The translations under genes were made by a program, and so were the position numbers. Positions 17,673 to 23,818 of a stretch of DNA of 64,000 nucleotides are shown here, in pieces. The stretch spans positions 1,550,001 to 1,614,000 of the forward strand of contig NZ_CP076563.1 in NCBI RefSeq assembly GCF_044357945.1, in the 5' to 3' direction. Numbering within the stretch: the first letter of the stretch is position 1; every line of letters begins with the position of its first letter. The DNA is from QAND01 sp003150225. GTDB lineage: Bacteria > Bacillota > Clostridia > Christensenellales > QAND01. The notes below the pieces were generated by a model that did no database searches, was not told where the DNA came from, and was given only the letters and a program-made list of their open reading frames with translations.

Positions 17673-18830
17673 TTGTATAATTTCACCTATGACATCGGGA
17701 CGGTAGTGCATTTTGGCAAGGGCCAGATTGAAAAGCTCCCAGAGGCTGTTTTGCAGTATGGCAAAAAAGCCCTGCTCTGCTACGGGGGAGGAAGCATCAA
17801 GAAAAACGGCATCTATGACGCCGTCACCCAAGGCTTTTCCCAGGCGGGCATCCAGTGGGTGGAGCTTTCCGGCATCGATCCCAACCCTCGGGTTACCTCG
17901 GTGGCCGAGGGAGCAAAGCTTTGCCGGGATAACGACGTAGAGGTGGTGGTGGCCGTAGGCGGCGGCAGCACCATCGACTGCGCCAAAGCCATCGCCTGCG
18001 CGACCTTCTACCAGGGAGACCCTTGGGATCTCATTACCCAGAAAGCGCCCATTACCAAGGCATTGCCGGTGCTGTCGGTGCTGACCCTGTCTGCTACCGG
18101 TTCCGAAATGGATTGCGGCGGGGTGATCAGCAATCTTGAGACCAACGATAAGATCGGCTTTGGGGCTCCCATACTGCGGCCCAAGGTATCCATTTTGGAC
18201 CCCGAATACACCTTTAGCGTATCCAAGTACCAGACCGCAGCCGGCACAGCCGATATCATCTCCCACATTCTAGAGGTATACTTTAGCAGGGAGACCGATT
18301 TCTATCTCAATGACCGGCTGTGTGAAGCCCTTTTGAAAACCGCCATGCACTTTGGAAGGATCGCGGTGGAGGAGCCCCAGAACTATGTGGCCCGGGCCAA
18401 CCTCATGTGGACTTCCTCCCTGGCCATCAACGATCTCATCAGCTATGGCAAGGGCTGTGCCTGGTCCTGCCATCCCATGGAGCATGAGCTATCCGCCTTC
18501 TTTGACATTACCCATGGCGTGGGACTGGCTATTCTGACGCCAGCCTGGATGGAGTACATTCTTTCAGACGTCACCGTGGACAAGTTTGTGGAGTATGGTG
18601 TTAACGTGTTTGACCTCCGCTCCGAAGGAAAAGACCGGTACGATGTTGCTCGGGAAGCGATCGATGCTACTCGCCAGGTGTTTGTGGAGATGGGTATTCC
18701 TACAAGGCTGTCGGAAGTGGGCATTGCCCGGGAGTCCCTTTCGGCCATGGCCCAGAAGGTGGATCTTCCCGACGCCTATGTTCCCCTGGGCCCCAGCGAC
18801 GTGCTGAAGATCTATGAGATGTGCTTCTAA
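17673..18830 (+). CDS. Iron-containing alcohol dehydrogenase (butanol dehydrogenase-like)
   Basis: Group III metal-dependent dehydrogenase, 385 residues, of the BdhA/YqhD type, reducing aldehydes to alcohols with NAD(P)H. The nucleotide motif VGGGSTIDCAKAIA is near residue 95. Metal ligands are visible as the D and H of TADIISH and the histidines in CHPMEHELS and DITHGVGLA. The start is TTG at 17673, eight bases after AAGGAGGAA; the longer in-frame ATG has no ribosome site. Ethanol, butanol or diol formation would fit a fermenter; the substrate is not readable. Confidence 0.92.
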   Translation: MYNFTYDIGTVVHFGKGQIEKLPEAVLQYGKKALLCYGGGSIKKNGIYDAVTQGFSQAGIQWVELSGIDPNPRVTSVAEGAKLCRDNDVEVVVAVGGGSTIDCAKAIACATFYQGDPWDLITQKAPITKALPVLSVLTLSATGSEMDCGGVISNLETNDKIGFGAPILRPKVSILDPEYTFSVSKYQTAAGTADIISHILEVYFSRETDFYLNDRLCEALLKTAMHFGRIAVEEPQNYVARANLMWTSSLAINDLISYGKGCAWSCHPMEHELSAFFDITHGVGLAILTPAWMEYILSDVTVDKFVEYGVNVFDLRSEGKDRYDVAREAIDATRQVFVEMGIPTRLSEVGIARESLSAMAQKVDLPDAYVPLGPSDVLKIYEMCF

Positions 18831-18834
18831 ACGT

Positions 18835-18864
18835 AAAAAACAGCGGCGAGAGCCGCTGTTTTTT
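18835..18864. terminator. Bidirectional terminator
   Basis: AAAAAACAGCGGC / GCCGCTGTTTTTT with a four-base loop. The A-run and T-run make it symmetrical, serving the convergent dehydrogenase and methyltransferase genes. Confidence 0.9.
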
Positions 18865-18879
18865 GATAGAAGCAGAATA

Positions 18880-19734
18880 TTATAATCCGTACACTTTGCT
18901 TTGATCGGTCTCCCACCACATAACAAAGGAGCGGGTCTCCCGGCGGAAGGTAACGCTGCCGTCGGAATTCTGGGTGAGGAACCGGTCCAGATTGGCCCGG
19001 TATACGTCCATTTTGCCAGGGGCCACGGTGCCCAAGCTGACCATCTCGGCATAGGCCTCCTCTCGGCAGCTAAAATCCCGAGTGAAGCCATCGGTGAGGA
19101 TACGGACGTTGGGGTCGTAGCCCATATCGTAGACCATGTTATAGGTGACGTTATAGCCAACCCGCCGGTCCATGGGGAAGGGACCGCGCCGTTCCTCCTC
19201 CTCGGAGCAGCCTACAAAGATATCATGAAGGATGTTGGGAATGCTGGGGGCATTGGCCCAGGCCATGATCACCGCGATGCGCCGGGCAAAGCTGCTGAGC
19301 TTGCGCAGGTTCTGAAGTCCTACCGAGCGGGACGCGATGACGATGTCATGCTGCTCCAGATCCCGTCCTAGTTCAGCCGTCTCCCAGTCCAATAAACGGG
19401 GAGTGAGGTTGGTGACCCCAGCGTCCTTGGCGTTTTGGATGCAGTGATTCAGCATTCGTTGTGCGGAATCCACCGAGGTAACGCTCTTGGCCCGCTGGGC
19501 CATGGGAACGGAAATGCGCCCGGGGCCGCACCCCACATCCAAGACGGTGTCGGTGGGGCGGGTTTCAAAGGCATCCAAAAATCCCACGGTATAGCTCTTT
19601 TCCATGGCGGCCATTTGCTTGTACATATCGGCCGCCCGGTCCCACATGTTGCCCTCCTCTTTTTGTTGGGGCGGGGCCATGGGAGGCCGGTTTAAGCGCT
19701 GCAATTCCTGCCAGTTGATAAGCGGCTGTTTCAT
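18880..19734 (-). CDS. Class I SAM-dependent methyltransferase under a Moco-like riboswitch
   Basis: A 284-residue methyltransferase. SAM-binding motif I is TVLDVGCGPGRIS (about 63-75), followed by an acidic strand end TSVDSAQRM and a long C-terminal half with several aromatic residues. The acceptor is unknown. The transcript leader contains a structured element resembling the molybdenum-cofactor riboswitch and then a terminator hairpin before the start codon. This suggests a link to molybdenum/tungsten cofactor status, although no moa, moe or mod genes lie nearby. Confidence 0.85.
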   Translation of the reverse strand: MKQPLINWQELQRLNRPPMAPPQQKEEGNMWDRAADMYKQMAAMEKSYTVGFLDAFETRPTDTVLDVGCGPGRISVPMAQRAKSVTSVDSAQRMLNHCIQNAKDAGVTNLTPRLLDWETAELGRDLEQHDIVIASRSVGLQNLRKLSSFARRIAVIMAWANAPSIPNILHDIFVGCSEEEERRGPFPMDRRVGYNVTYNMVYDMGYDPNVRILTDGFTRDFSCREEAYAEMVSLGTVAPGKMDVYRANLDRFLTQNSDGSVTFRRETRSFVMWWETDQSKVYGL

Positions 19735-19759
19735 TGGTGCGATCCCCTTTCATAAAAAA

Positions 19760-19799
19760 CTAAAAAACGTCCTCTCCATCCAAAAGATGAAGAGGACGT
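19760..19799 (-). terminator. Leader terminator (expression platform) before methyltransferase
   Basis: On the minus strand a stem of 13 paired bases (ACGTCCTCT-x-CATC-type arms, one mismatch, five-base loop) is followed by TTTTTT. It lies between the riboswitch-like element and the start codon, with the ribosome site about 20 bases further on. That position fits an attenuator better than an end-of-gene terminator. Confidence 0.75.
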
Positions 19800-19810
19800 G
19801 AGTTGCCGGT

Positions 19811-19920
19811 CGCTGCATCCATCTTTTCGGGGCGGAAGGCCGGCTCTTTTCAAAACCGACCCTTTGGCCCAGCTCCATATGGCGACAGGCCACTTAGGGG
19901 AATGGGCTCGAAGGATAGAA
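19811..19920 (-). ncRNA. Candidate molybdenum-cofactor (Moco) riboswitch aptamer
   Basis: Read on the minus strand: an outer helix CTATCC/GGATgcAG, TTCGAGCC, a helix closed by GCCCA/TGGGC, then AAAGG. Next comes a perfect 10-bp helix GGTCGGTTTT-GAAA-AGAGCCGGCC (19861-19838) capped by a GNRA tetraloop, then TTCCG and CGAAAAG. As I recall it, the order AGCC / AAAGGG / GNRA-capped stem / UYCCG / GAAAG matches the Moco RNA motif with its P3 helix. A sigma-A promoter precedes it and a terminator follows. The identification is from memory of the consensus; a covariance-model search would decide. Confidence 0.6.
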
Positions 19921-19942
19921 ACGATTTCTCAATGGTGCTTGT

Positions 19943-19971
19943 ACAGTATCATAGGGATTCCGGGATGTCAA
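19943..19971 (-). promoter_or_regulatory. Promoter of the riboswitch-methyltransferase transcript
   Basis: Perfect TTGACA on the minus strand (19971-19966), followed 15-17 bases later by GATACT or TACTGT (19950-19943). It lies directly upstream of the riboswitch-like leader. Confidence 0.5.
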
Positions 19972-20067
19972 TCCGTCCAGCCTTTTGAAAGGGATCGTTC
20001 CGGCTGAAGTGTAGCCGTCTGCCGCTGCTTTTCATATCCTGTAGTGTGACAATTGGAGGTGGTATGT

Positions 20068-20307
20068 GTGACCATGCAAGCCATTGTGATCGGCGTACAG
20101 AGAAACCGTCTGCTTGTGCTGGATCTGGAAACGCGGCAGCGGGTAATCGTCCACACCCCCCATGCCCATCGGTTCCGCCAGGGCAATGTGGTTCGGATCC
20201 GATACAACGGTGTTATGACAAGAAGCATCCCGCCGCAGATCACTGCGATCAGCATTTTTGCGCTCCCATGGGGCGGCCCTTGGTGCAACGCCAATACCTG
20301 CCGGTAG
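20068..20307 (+). CDS. Small conserved-looking basic protein of unknown function
   Basis: A 79-residue protein starting at GTG 20068, seven bases after GGAGGT (an ATG six bases later is an alternative). The body reads as short beta strands: VIGVQRNRLLVLDLETRQRV, VIVHTPHAHRF, GNVVRIRYNGVMTRSIPPQI. This has the look of a small barrel or OB-like fold with a conserved-type tail. I recall similar unnamed proteins in clostridia but no assigned role. It is transcribed alone and closed by a good terminator. Confidence 0.6.
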   Translation: MTMQAIVIGVQRNRLLVLDLETRQRVIVHTPHAHRFRQGNVVRIRYNGVMTRSIPPQITAISIFALPWGGPWCNANTCR

Positions 20308-20352
20308 CGCCCTCCTCAGGCGGGAAACAGATCCTCTTGAACCATTGGAATT

Positions 20353-20385
20353 CCCTCGGAAGCCGTCGGCTTTCGGGGGTTTTTC
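20353..20385 (+). terminator. Terminator after small protein gene
   Basis: Twelve-pair stem CCCTCGGAAGCC / GGCTTTCGGGGG (with G-T pairs), a three-base loop, then TTTTT. Confidence 0.75.
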
Positions 20386-20392
20386 ATGTGGG

Positions 20393-21829
20393 CTACCAGA
20401 GGTTGGGCGTGATGACCCGCTCCGCCTCGGGAACTCCGTTGTCCACCAATAGATTGCGAAGGTTGGTCAAAATGCCGCAGTAGGTTTCAAAGAGAAGATG
20501 GGCAAAGCCCTGCCGGTCGTCCTTCTCCAGACAGGAGAAGATCCGTACGGCCAGTTCATTGGGGGCGTCCGGAAAAGGGCTGTTCCGCCGGTAGAGATAA
20601 ATGCCCCCGTAGAAGATATGGTCGATCTTTTGCAGGATGACCTTGAGCGGGTAGAGGGGGACGTTGTCCACCACGTGGCTGGTGAGATCGGCCAGCGAGA
20701 TGCCCTGTGGCTGCGAAAACGCCTTTTGCAGGGATTGCCGGGTTCCGTCAAAGGCCGACAGGGCGATTGGGCGAACGATCAGGGCCATAAACTGAAGGGC
20801 GTTGAGGTGCAGCAACAGCCTGGAATGATTTGTATTTTTGATGCTGGCGGATAGATCCAAGGTTAGAACTTGGGTCCCCCGGCCGTTTTGCGTTTTAACA
20901 AATCCAAGGTTGTTTAGAATGGAGAGCGCCCTGCGGACGGTATGGACCGATACCCCGTATTCCTCTGCTAGAGCCCGCTCCGACGGCAGATAGGAGCGGT
21001 AAGCGTATGTGCCAAAATTGATCCTTTCCGCCAGATCCCGAGCAATTCGCTGATAGTGCTGATGGATGCCATAGCTGGTGTTCCACGAGAAATAGCGGCG
21101 GGGGTCCATGGGCTCCTGGGGGTACTGAACGGCAAGGTGCTGCATGCAGCACGCAACGGAATTGGCGATGGAATGATAATGCGCCCGAAAGCTGTTTTGA
21201 ATGGCATAGGTGTTGCCGCTTCTCACCGCGTCCAGGATACGGTTAAATTCTTCCTTTTCCTTCTCCTGGGGAAAGAGTCCGGTTTCGGTAAGATATTCCG
21301 TTAAGAAGGAGGTTTCCCCATGTAGTTCTAAAGCGGAATGCACATCGCAGAAAAAGGGGTTTCCAGAGGATTTCAGAATATCATGAAAAAAGCGGGCGGG
21401 GATTTTCCAGCCGTTGGAGGTTAGGTTGGGGCGCCTTGCCCACCTAAGGATGTCGTCGTAATGATCCAGGTTGATGATATCGGTAAACTGGCAACTAAAG
21501 GTGAGGAGATCGGGCATTAGCGCCTCCATGGATCGATAGATCTCTAAGATAGCATCTCTTTGACCGGCGATTGTTTGTAGCGCCGTATGCTTTTGCTCTC
21601 TAAACGGAACTCTATAGACAACCACCGCCCTCTTTCGCTCCTCGGTGTGAATAAGCCCTTCCTCCCGAAGCCGCATTAAAACGGTTTTGATGGTTCGGAT
21701 TCCCACTCCGTAGAGCTGGTAAAGCTGCCGTGCAGAGGGCAGTTTGCTGCCATATTCCCGCTGCCCCGATAGAATTTGACGTCGCAAATTCTCGTAGACG
21801 AAGGCAAATCGGGTTTGTTTTCTTTCCAA
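20393..21829 (-). CDS. Two-headed GntR-family transcriptional regulator
   Basis: A 478-residue regulator with two GntR winged-helix domains in one chain. The first is at about 8-75 (LRRQILSGQREYGSKLPSAR, then GIRTIKTVLMRLREEGLI), the second at about 255-325 (ARDLAERINFGTYAYRSYLP, then SVHTVRRALSILNNLGFV). Each is followed by about 150 mostly helical residues, suggesting an internal duplication of a DNA-binding plus effector module. The start is TTG with GAGGTG six bases upstream. The gene reads away from the integrase cassette, whose left end lies about 360 bases upstream. Confidence 0.85.
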   Translation of the reverse strand: MERKQTRFAFVYENLRRQILSGQREYGSKLPSARQLYQLYGVGIRTIKTVLMRLREEGLIHTEERKRAVVVYRVPFREQKHTALQTIAGQRDAILEIYRSMEALMPDLLTFSCQFTDIINLDHYDDILRWARRPNLTSNGWKIPARFFHDILKSSGNPFFCDVHSALELHGETSFLTEYLTETGLFPQEKEKEEFNRILDAVRSGNTYAIQNSFRAHYHSIANSVACCMQHLAVQYPQEPMDPRRYFSWNTSYGIHQHYQRIARDLAERINFGTYAYRSYLPSERALAEEYGVSVHTVRRALSILNNLGFVKTQNGRGTQVLTLDLSASIKNTNHSRLLLHLNALQFMALIVRPIALSAFDGTRQSLQKAFSQPQGISLADLTSHVVDNVPLYPLKVILQKIDHIFYGGIYLYRRNSPFPDAPNELAVRIFSCLEKDDRQGFAHLLFETYCGILTNLRNLLVDNGVPEAERVITPNLW

Positions 21830-21839
21830 GCTTACACCT

Positions 21840-22164
21840 CAAGTCGCATATTTTTTGGACCTATATGCTAATGTGCCCAAATTCCCGTTGTTTAGTCATA
21901 ATATTACCATTAAAATAATAAACTAATCGGAAAATGAGACAATTTGAGATATATTTCTTCGAAAATCGCCTGTATTTTATCTCTGTTTTCGGTTGATACG
22001 CGCCATTCCGAAACAAAAACAAACGTCACATGGGAAAAGCGATGGAAGAAGCGGCTGAGTGATGGGCTCGGGTTTGTTTGCGATACCACTTTATAACGGA
22101 AATGCCCTGTATCCTTTCCATACGCTTTTTGGCAGGAGAATGTCAGAGAAAACAGACACTGCTC
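21840..22164. other. AT-rich intergenic region upstream of the GntR gene
   Basis: About 325 bases with no ORF I can support. It should contain the GntR promoter (leftward) and ends at the integrase terminator. A stretch near 21960 (TTCGAAAATCG followed by TGTAT) loosely resembles the 28-bp inverted repeat at 22192 and could be a degenerate copy; this is weak. Confidence 0.4.
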
Positions 22165-22196
22165 CGTAAAAAAACGCCCTCCTATAAAGAGGGCGT
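22165..22196 (-). terminator. Terminator of the integrase transcript, sharing an arm with the inverted repeat
   Basis: On the minus strand ACGCCCTC / GAGGGCGT with a seven-base loop, followed by TTTTTTTAC. The first arm (22189-22196) overlaps the left 28-bp inverted repeat by five bases; the second arm and T-run lie outside it. The right repeat lacks the outside half, so only the left border terminates outgoing transcripts. Confidence 0.85.
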
Positions 22197-22219
22197 TCGC
22201 AAAATCGTTTATATCGCGA
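22192..22219. repeat. Left arm of perfect 28-bp inverted repeat (IR-L)
   Basis: The 28 bases at 22192-22219 are the exact reverse complement of 23621-23648; they contain GCAAAATCGTTTATATCGCG. Identity stops at both ends of the 28 bases. Confidence 0.95.
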
Positions 22220-22238
22220 TCCGCGCCCCATTCCCTGC

Positions 22239-22263
22239 TGCCACGGGCCTTTTGTCCGTGGCA
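22239..22263. repeat. Hairpin inside the integrase cassette
   Basis: TGCCACGG / CCGTGGCA, eight-base arms around a nine-base loop, between IR-L and the left direct repeat. There is no adjacent T-run, so it is not an obvious terminator; it could be a protein site or an RNA stem at the end of the integrase message. Confidence 0.6.
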
Positions 22264-22270
22264 GTGACCA

Positions 22271-22289
22271 TTTTTGACGGCTTATCCCG
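22271..22289. repeat. Direct repeat, left copy, at integrase stop codon
   Basis: TTTTTGACGGCTTATCCCG, identical to 23442-23460. The left copy extends into a perfect palindrome TTGACGG-CTTATC-CCGTCAA (22274-22293), a 7-6-7 layout like a tyrosine-recombinase core site, which overlaps the integrase stop codon. Confidence 0.9.
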
Positions 22290-23411
22290 TCAAGCGATCA
22301 TGCTGGCGGACCGCATAACCCGCTGTTTTTTCTCCATGGTACAGTTATCATAGTGCCGAATGGTCATTTGGGAGGAACTATGGCCCAGGATCTCCGACAG
22401 CGCTTTGTATCCCATTCCCCGCTCCAGGCAACGCATGGCGAAGGTATGGCGCAGGGTGTGCATATGAGCGCCGCGGATTCCCGTTTTTCCAGCTAGCCGG
22501 GCAAACCGCTTCTGCACTGTGCGGGGTTCCGCTGCGCCGCCGTCCCGCCCGGCAAAGATGAAATCCGAGTCCTGGGCGTTCTGCTCCTTCATACGGTGCC
22601 GCAGCATTCCGGAAAGAAATAGGGGCAGGGGAATCTCCCGCACCGAGCTTTCCGTTTTGGCGCCGCCCACCACTGGACAAGTGGTAGCTCCGCTTTCTCC
22701 TTTGGCGGCAATTCGTTTGACGGAGTGGGATACCGTCATGATATTGGCCTCGAAATCGATATCCTCAAACCGCAGCGCGCAAAGTTCTCCCAATCGCAGT
22801 CCGGTATATAGACACAGGAGGTATTCCAGGTTGCCCGCTTCCATGGCGGCGCGCTCCAGCCGGGCCTGCTCCGCTGTGGTAAGCACCCGTGGCGGCCGCT
22901 GCCGGAACTTGGGCATCCGAATTTCCCGAAAAGGCGATTCTATGATCAATCGTTTTTTTACCGCACATGCCAGGATGCTTTTTAATAAACGGCATAGCCC
23001 GTGCAGCGTGCTGGACACCATGGTATTGCGCAGCTCGTCCACCATGGCCTGGATATGGGCAGGGGATAACTCCCTTAGGGGATAGCCTCCCAGCCATGGC
23101 ACCAAGTGCTTTTCAATGCTCCGCCGGTACAGCAGATAGGTGGTCTCCCGAATGTAGGGTTTTTCCGTTACATCCAGCCAATAGGACATCCAATCCGACA
23201 GACTACCGTCTCCATAGACCAGCATGGCGGGCTGATCCTGAGCGGCCAATGCTTTGGATTTGAGCGCTACCAGCGCGCGCTTTACCTCTCCATAGCTTTT
23301 TCCATAGATGGATCGGAATTTGGGCTTTCCATCAAGCCTGCGGCCGACGATATAGCGTCCCTCCCATCGTCCGTCCTTTCTGTGATAAATGTTTTCTCCG
23401 CGTCTTGCCAT
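22290..23411 (-). CDS. Tyrosine-type site-specific integrase
   Basis: A 373-residue phage/ICE-type integrase. The N-terminal arm-binding region (1-60; GRWEGRYIVGRRLDGKPKFR) is followed by a SAM-like core-binding domain (about 68-165) and a catalytic domain. Catalytic residues are all present: R206 in TGLRLGE, K252, H318-x-x-R321 in HTLRHTF, H344 in LGHSS and nucleophile Y354 in TIRHYDN. AAAGGAG lies nine bases before the ATG. No excisionase, relaxase or structural genes are adjacent. One copy of the 19-bp direct repeat lies just upstream of its ribosome site and the other abuts the stop codon. Confidence 0.93.
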   Translation of the reverse strand: MARRGENIYHRKDGRWEGRYIVGRRLDGKPKFRSIYGKSYGEVKRALVALKSKALAAQDQPAMLVYGDGSLSDWMSYWLDVTEKPYIRETTYLLYRRSIEKHLVPWLGGYPLRELSPAHIQAMVDELRNTMVSSTLHGLCRLLKSILACAVKKRLIIESPFREIRMPKFRQRPPRVLTTAEQARLERAAMEAGNLEYLLCLYTGLRLGELCALRFEDIDFEANIMTVSHSVKRIAAKGESGATTCPVVGGAKTESSVREIPLPLFLSGMLRHRMKEQNAQDSDFIFAGRDGGAAEPRTVQKRFARLAGKTGIRGAHMHTLRHTFAMRCLERGMGYKALSEILGHSSSQMTIRHYDNCTMEKKQRVMRSASMIA

Positions 23412-23441
23412 ACAAACACAGCTCCTTTCAATCTGACGGCT

Positions 23442-23460
23442 TTTTTGACGGCTTATCCCG
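23442..23460. repeat. Direct repeat, right copy, upstream of integrase
   Basis: TTTTTGACGGCTTATCCCG, identical to 22271-22289, 31 bases upstream of the integrase start. The second arm of the palindrome is imperfect here (CCGACAC instead of CCGTCAA). A partial TGACGGC is repeated just beside it at 23434-23440. Confidence 0.9.
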
Positions 23461-23818
23461 ACACCATGCGATTTCGCTAGTTTTTATTGCGTTTCTGGGG
23501 GTTTATGTTGAGTTTTCACAGCGTTTTCCCATCATCCGGACAAAAAATGGGGAATTTCGTTGACGCGTTTTTAAAAACTTGCTAACATAAAACCTGAAAA
23601 TCAATCGCTTGCATTCGGTTTCGCGATATAAACGATTTTGCGAACGCCTGGGTGGCCGCAACTGCCGCTTGATGGTTTCAGTATTCCCAATTGTTAAAAG
23701 AACTTCTCAAAAAGAATGATGCGTGTAACGCGGGCCAAGTCCAGCCTCTGCTGGCTCCATTCCCGCAATTCGCTATCGGACGCTTCTTGAAAGACGATCG
23801 CCATTGGAGAAGGATCAA
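23461..23818. other. Gap between integrase and GGDEF/EAL gene
   Basis: About 360 bases without a supported gene. It contains the integrase promoter region (leftward, AT-rich), IR-R at 23621-23648, and 170 bases upstream of the EAL gene with a small CCAGC-CTCT-GCTGG stem near 23740. I do not see a cyclic-di-GMP riboswitch or a strong -35/-10 pair for the EAL gene here. Confidence 0.5.
23621..23648. repeat. Right arm of perfect 28-bp inverted repeat (IR-R)
   Basis: Exact reverse complement of 22192-22219 over all 28 bases; contains CGCGATATAAACGATTTTGC. It lies 170 bases upstream of the GGDEF/EAL start, with no terminator on its outer side. Confidence 0.95.

Larger units (their letters stand above)
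22192..23648. mobile_element. Integrase cassette bounded by inverted repeats: putative invertible or mobile unit
   Basis: A 1457-bp unit containing one gene, a tyrosine integrase, immediately flanked by 19-bp direct repeats (22271-22289 and 23442-23460) and bounded by the perfect 28-bp inverted repeat. No excisionase, cargo or target-site duplication is visible. It lies between a GntR gene reading left and a GGDEF/EAL gene reading right. Inverted repeats recombined by the internal integrase would flip the unit; the direct repeats would instead excise it. Which, if either, happens is inference. Confidence 0.6.

Noticed and set aside
22182..23660. Target-site duplication around the integrase cassette, which would mark it as a transposon
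   Set aside because: Bases outside the two 28-bp repeats (…AAGAG and TGGGT…) do not match, so no duplication is visible.
23640..23818. Possible cyclic-di-GMP riboswitch upstream of the GGDEF/EAL gene
   Set aside because: The conserved aptamer blocks of c-di-GMP-I (for example CACGCACAGGGCAAACC) are not there.
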